This document shows, piece after piece, positions 59,001 through 64,000 of a stretch of DNA of 64,000 nt. The position numbers were made by a program, and so were the translations under genes. Position 1 is the first letter of the stretch. Each line of letters opens with the position of its first letter. The DNA comes from Coprinus comatus (lineage: Eukaryota > Basidiomycota > Agaricomycetes > Agaricales > Agaricaceae). The stretch is taken from NCBI GenBank assembly GCA_034638255.1, contig JAWPGT010000041.1, positions 124,001 through 188,000 on the forward strand. The letters run 5' to 3'. The notes beneath the pieces were generated by a model that was given only the letters and a program-made list of their open reading frames with translations, did no database searches and was not told the DNA's origin.

Positions 59001-62000
59001 CCAGCAGTTTCTGAAGCATCATTGGATAGACTTATGGATTCTTTGCGTGGTCATTTGAATGACATTCGTGATCAATTAAATGCATTATGGAATGGTCAAG
59101 GATCTACGAATGATATATTAAATCTGTTGCGTTCGATGCCTCAACCTCAACCTCAACCTCAACAGCCAGCTGACAATACTGAGCTTGTGGATCGACTCCG
59201 ACGTATCGAGGATTTGGTTCAGAACCTTGCTGATCAAAGTAGAGGAGTACCAGTAGCGGAACCACCCCCACCACCTCCAGTAATAACAACGCCACCAATT
59301 ATTGTTGCACCTTCCCACCCACCGGCCCCGGAATCAATATCAACCATCTCTGAGAGTGCAGAGTCGATCTTGACTTCTGCACCGTCCTTGGGTGACTTCA
59401 GAGCTCAACTGAGGAACTTTGAGAGTCCAGGTCAAAGCCAACCCATTCGCATGCCTATTCCTTCACAAGCAGGACCGTCGATTGCAGAACAACTTGACGA
59501 AATCTTGGCTGCTGCTCATGTGCCTGTTGCAGGACTTGCTCATCCTCCAGAATTACATCCTTTTACATTTACTTCCATGAGGCCTACTGGTCGACCAAGG
59601 AGTGCCAGTCCTGTTTCATTTGAAAGTCTGCCTCGTAGGCCATTTACTACGCCTGCGTTCCCTGATGTTACATTTGAAACCCCAAGAGGTTCTGAAGCAG
59701 GTGGAACAAGGCCTCGTCAACAGCGTGGAGCCATGTCGCCACCACTTACAAGGGCAGATTTGGATAATTGGCCTAATATACCGGATCGTGGGAGATTTGT
59801 TGTACGCCCATCGGATGGTTTGGAGGCATATATAAGACAGAGGATGCCAAGACAAAGGCCAAGGACGCGAATGCCACCTCCTGTGCCAATATTTGTATGT
59901 TTGTTCCCAGTATCCAGACCTATTTTTGGATAATAACATTTTCTTTCCCCTCAGCCACAAGCACAACCTTCTACGAGGGCACCGTCCGCTCCTGCTGATC
60001 TTGGCCAAAGATTGGGGACATCAGGACCAAGCTGGTATCAACAGCCACCACAACCTCAGCCACAACCACAACAAGCGCCTTCGCAAACGGCATGTTTTCT
60101 GTACTGCAGTCGCAAGTTGTTTGCTAAACTAACCTTTTCTTAGACAACGCCCTCAACTGCACGCGATGATGGTGCACGGCAGCGGCAAACAGGTCTGCCT
60201 CCTCATCAACCTCCTACAACTCAATACATCCCAATGCCTCTTGGACCTGTAAGTTTAAAGTGTACTTGGAAAATGAAATTATTTAATTAAAAGGTTATAC
60301 TCAGGTGCAATTGCCCCCGGTATTTGACTCGCTCATGGAGATTCTGAGAGTGAGTAATTGGTTTGGCTTTTTGGACAACCTTCCATGAATGATTTTTGTT
60401 AGGATAATCGGATGGCGCAACTTGCAGGTGTTGAACAGCAACGGGAACTCATGCGCTATATGAATCAGTTGAATCTGTGGTTGGGACGTGATGTTCACGA
60501 TCGACAAGCTGAAATCATGGGAGTTAATGCTCGGATCGATCAGTTAAGAGAGGATTTAAGAGCTTTGGTCACACAACAAGGTTAGTCGTCAATCTGTCTG
60601 GTTGCAAAAGCTCGCCTTTGTTGACTTATCTTTTGTGAAGGCTCTCCCAGCGGTTCTTCTGAATCTTCCATCACTCAGATTCCAGTCGGGCCGGGTCCTG
60701 GAGTACATGTCCGACCAGAGCACGTTCAAATGCCAACACCTCATCATTACCCTCCGCAAGGTCCTCCAATGCCTACACCTCACCATTTCCCACAGCAAGG
60801 GGTACAAGACCGTCCTGTCATTCCTGGTGTAATACCTGGTAGACCTCCTGTCACGGGGGCTCATACGCCACGTCCAGATTTTACCCCCGTAATTCCTCCA
60901 CTCCCTGCAGGCTATGAAATGCCTAACCGTCCCGTTTATCCTCCTGGATTCGCAGGTAGTGTCCCGCAAATACCTGGTGATGGGTATAGACCTAGTCGAC
61001 ACCCTACTCCTGCACCCGAACGTCGTCAATCGCCGGTTGGATTTATCCCTGACCTTGATGAAGAAAGTGAAGAAATCCTACCGGTTCGACCTCCTACTCA
61101 CAGCACACCCTTCGGTGGGATTCCTACCAGTCCCGATAGCAGCAGCACTTATACTACAAGAAGCCCAAGTCCTGTAAGACATCCTGACCCTGGCACCAGA
61201 GCTGAAGGTCGTGGTCGGAGGCGGAGGAGAGGTGGTAGTGGCAGTGGCAGTAGCAGTAGCAGTAGGAGCAGTAGGAGCAGAAGCAGTAGGAGCAGGAGTA
61301 GTGGTAGTGGTACAGCCCCGAGCCGCAGTCAACGACATGCCTCCACTGGAAGTGCACGTACTCATAGGACCAGTCGGACTGGGACTGGGCGTGCTCCTTC
61401 GCATAGAACAAGTTCTACAAGAAGAAGTCGCTCGCGTAGCCCTGTACATATTCATTTCCCACCTCAACAGGCACCAGCAATTATTCAAGTTCCTGTTCCT
61501 GCTGCTGGACCTAGTACTGATGCCGGACCTCCGGTTCAAGTCGTTCCAACAAGTGTGACTCCGGGATCCCCTCGACATCCAGATTTACAACATATTCACC
61601 TTCCTCCACAGCAACAACCTCAGCAGCAACCTCAACAGCAACCGACGATCATTATTCAGCAACCTGGCCAGGCTCAAACCCAACCCATAGTCGGTGGGTA
61701 TGCACCGGGAATGCAGATACCTCCTGGAATGCCCGTTCCTACTACCATCCATGTTCCTAGCGGTGCTGGTACCTATTATCCCCCAGCAGGCTCGGCAGTT
61801 GTGCCTGCTCCTATCATACTTCATTCAGACGGATACAGTCGCCCAAGCTCCAGTTCAAGGTCAAGGTCAAGGTCAAGATCAAGATCACCAAGGAGCAGGC
61901 ATGATAGTGGACGACGTAGTAGGCGGAGTAGGTCTAGATCACGTAGTCCGTCGAGAAGTACACGAAGACCACGGTCTCGTTCGCGTTCTCATAGTCCTTC

Positions 62001-64000
62001 CCGGACGCATGGCGCACCCGCTCCCATTGTTATTCATGCACCCTCGGGCAGATCTCGTTCTTCATACTCACCTACCAGACATGGTCAGCCACAGGCTCAG
62101 GTGCAGTTGCCGCCAAATGTTATACTTCCTTCCCAACCACTATCCCAAGGGGTGATGCAGCCCGTTATCATGCGCACTCACTCTTCACGATCCTCTTCAA
62201 GTGGCAGAAGACGTAGGCGCAGCCCAAGTCGTCGCAGTCACCGTACGCGTAGTCGGAGCCATAGCCATAGCCATGGGCGGTATTCTCCTCCTATGATAGT
62301 TCAACCATCGCAGCCTCCGTATGGGACAATTCTTTCTGGAGTTCCTGTTAGTCAAGGGGTCCCTGCTGCTCCTGCTGCCCCTGTTATTATTCAACCTCCA
62401 GGTCAGCAGGCTCCTCAACAGCCAGTGCAACAGCAGCCATTCCCACAGCAGCCATTCCCTCCTCAACAAGCACCGATGTCAACACAACCCGTTATAATAC
62501 AACGCAGCTCAAGTAGATCCCGATCACATTCACGGTCCCCTAGTCGTCAATATGCGCCCACTGCTCCAATCATTGTACCAGCATCGCAGCCCACAATACA
62601 ACCCACAATACAGCCCATAATGCAGCCTACGATGCAGCACCCAACACAGCCTACGATTATTCCTACGGTACTACCCACAATGCCTCCTGGCGCCTCTACG
62701 TCTAGACGTTCACGTTCACCACGTAGGCATTCTCGGGACCGGTCACCACATGGGCATTCTCGTTCACCGCGTAGACATTCTCGGGACCGTTCACCTCGAT
62801 ACCACCGCTCTCCTTCACGCATTGTCTATGCTGAAACTGGTCGGCGTCCCTCGTATCGGGGAAGCCGTTCACCACCCACAGTTGTTCTGGCTGGTCAGGC
62901 TCCTCATCATCACACATCTAGGAGACCATCTTACTCACCTCCTCGCTCTCATTATGGTACATCTCGTCGAGGATCCCCGGGTCATGGGCGGTATCCTTCA
63001 GAACACGGTCGGCGTCCATCAGAGTACAGCCGTCGAGACTCCCCAAGCCGACACCCATCACAATACACCCATGCAAGAACGCGTAGTCGTTCAAGATCCA
63101 GGACTCCAGAGCATCATCGTCACCCAGGCTACCAGCAATATCCATCGGAAGGGACTCATCGTCCCGGAAGATCTGAACGAGGTCGGTCAAGGTCAAGGAC
63201 ACCAACACACCGACCACCACATTCGCGTGAATCGTCTCCTCGACGTCCCCGGACATTGTCCCGTTCTAGGCACGGGTCTCGGGAACGTGGCCATGGATCT
63301 CGTCGTTCACGTTCTTATTCTCCAAGAACTGAGCGAGTACATTCCCCGGCTCGTTCCCATCATACTCCTTCGCGTAGGCCTACCACACATGCGCCTTCCT
63401 ACATCGGTTCTCCACGGTCTGATGCTCCTCTACACGTCCCACCCCCCGGGATACACCCCATTCCTCGTCCCGGGTCAACTGTTCATTATCCTGGGCCAAC
63501 CATTCACCGACCTGGGTCAGCTCTTTCGGATATTCACCGTCCGATCGTGGTTGTACCTCCTTCTCAAAGCTCTCGGCCCCCGACAATTGTTTCTTATGAC
63601 CATCCTGATGATATTCACCCGCAAGACCCTCACCGACCACTTACTCGTACAGCTACCGGCCGCTCCCGTCGACCTTCAGAAGCTGGTAAGTAAACAACTA
63701 CTTATTAGTCACTAATTTAGTAACGATATTTACAGGTCGATATACACCTACACCTTCCATGTATGGCGATCATGGCGATCATGGACGTCCACTTTCACCA
63801 GTACATCGTGAACACGGACGGCCAACATCACCAGCACACCCTGAACAAAGACATCCAATAACACCAGTACATCGTCTACCTTCGGAGCGCCCTGTTATTC
63901 CTGTCAGTCCCAGCCGAGCGTCTAGTACCCGTCCTCTCTCTCCAGACCATATAGCAAGTTCACCCCCTTCACGACATCCTTCTAGGGCTTCTGAACACCC
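53080..64000 (+). CDS. Giant PH-domain, Ser/Arg-rich protein (3' end outside window)
   Basis: Exons: 53080-53203, 53264-54528, 54585-54949, 55000-58045, 58121-59894 (frame change near 58800), 59955-60089, 60144-60248, 60305-60349, 60403-60580, 60641-63685 and 63736 on; about 3,450 codons. It starts MGSNPSD, matching the myristoylation consensus. Exon 3 is a compact PH-like domain with PLHIGLLWYLNVHA, RWQRCQALLYPHMLLLSW, GGGRGIVALDLLNC and GVERLAAESL. The rest is disordered: S/G/Y/T repeats, SERAPS repeats, helical parts (LDRLAEELRAYNDNRM; MDSLRGHLNDIRDQLNAL; NQLNLWLGRDVHDRQAEIM) and an Arg/Ser tail. It may be a membrane-linked scaffold, but the function is unknown. The single-gene reading rests on splice phases. 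Confidence 0.65.
54529..54584 (+). other. GC-AG intron before the PH-like exon
   Basis: Exon ends AGC AAT GAA GCG, then GCATGT ... TTTTAG. Splicing gives SNEA-PLHIGLLWYLN in frame. The nearby GT (four bases on) would put the PH-like exon out of frame. Confidence 0.75.
55890..56300 (+). repeat. Coding repeat of SYTP/GSYT type
   Basis: Units around GSYTPSS/GTYTPSSN/GSYTPSG recur more than fifteen times, with DNA units near AGTGGAAGTTATACCCCTAG. Tyr in each unit is regularly spaced. Similar but looser units (SYSGTYTGSGTYTGS) occur at 53420-53470 and 53950-54160. Confidence 0.85.
57025..57275 (+). repeat. Coding repeat of SERAPSITS type
   Basis: About eight imperfect units of 9-16 residues: SERAPSITSPSE, SERALSV, SERAPSITSLSE, SGRAPSV, ERALSVLSLSERAP. 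The repeats have drifted in sequence. Confidence 0.8.
60090..60143 (+). other. GC-AG intron in the giant gene
   Basis: Exon ends TCG CAA ACG, intron GCATGT ... TTCTTAG, next exon ACA ACG CCC. The alternative GT donor leads to a stop shortly after the junction. Confidence 0.75.
61200..63370 (+). repeat. Arg/Ser-rich coding region
   Basis: Dense RS/SR dipeptides at about 61215-61440, 61840-62010, 62185-62280, 62505-62550 and 62700-63370 (RSRSRSRSRSRSP, RRHSRDRSP units), separated by Pro/Gln segments. One of these is a QPTIQP/QPTMQ tandem at 62590-62690. Such composition is typical of SR-type nuclear or condensate proteins. Confidence 0.85.

Overview
The window looks like nuclear DNA of a filamentous basidiomycete, most likely an Agaricomycete. 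Genes are split by many short introns (about 50-65 nt, donors close to GTAAGT/GTGAGT). Gene content fits that group: a long-type unspecific peroxygenase, a fungal GH127-like secreted enzyme, an expanded HNH-like family, a CPAF/UstP-like S41 protease and very large serine-rich proteins. I see no bacterial operon, no CRISPR array and no convincing tRNA or rRNA gene. All calls come from reading the sequence; no database search was run.

Layout. 1-1648 (+) is the 3' part of a GH127/DUF1680-type secreted gene. 2-8.5 kb is an accessory block of HNH-nuclease-like paralogues. One copy (2047-3455, -) is interrupted in exon 2 by a 318-bp solo LTR with a perfect 5-bp target-site duplication and also has an in-frame stop. 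A second (4529-7235, -) is split by a 1.3-kb TIR element. A third (7423-8466, +) is open. 8.6-11.4 kb (-) encodes a single-pass membrane protein with a long disordered tail. Then come an alpha/beta hydrolase (12.7-14.4 kb, -), a secreted S41 protease (15.2-18.3 kb, +), an oxidoreductase-like CxxC protein (18.6-19.3 kb, -) and a disordered 648-aa protein (20.0-22.0 kb, +).

22-26 kb has no supported gene. 25.96-27.38 kb (+) is the peroxygenase. 28.0-29.5 kb is a decayed segmental duplicate of the 7.4-9.0 kb block. From 29.6 kb onward the region is mostly housekeeping: a DUF1308 protein (-) divergent from VPS15 (+, 31.8-37.8 kb), threonyl-tRNA synthetase (-), cleavage stimulation factor subunit 2 (-), a small heat-shock protein (+), a gene-poor stretch (45-49 kb), a small Cys-rich protein (-), tubulin-folding cofactor C (-) and RBX1 (-). 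The last 11 kb (+) is one huge gene that runs off the window: a possible N-myristoylation signal, a PH-like domain, S/T/Y/G repeats, helical segments and a very long Arg/Ser-rich tail.

Main points of interest: two neighbouring HNH-like genes each broken by a different transposable element at a resolvable position; the duplication that carried a third copy to 28 kb; three GC-AG introns that share the donor hexamer GCATGT; a ThrRS with two in-frame starts suggesting dual targeting; and the PH/RS giant gene.
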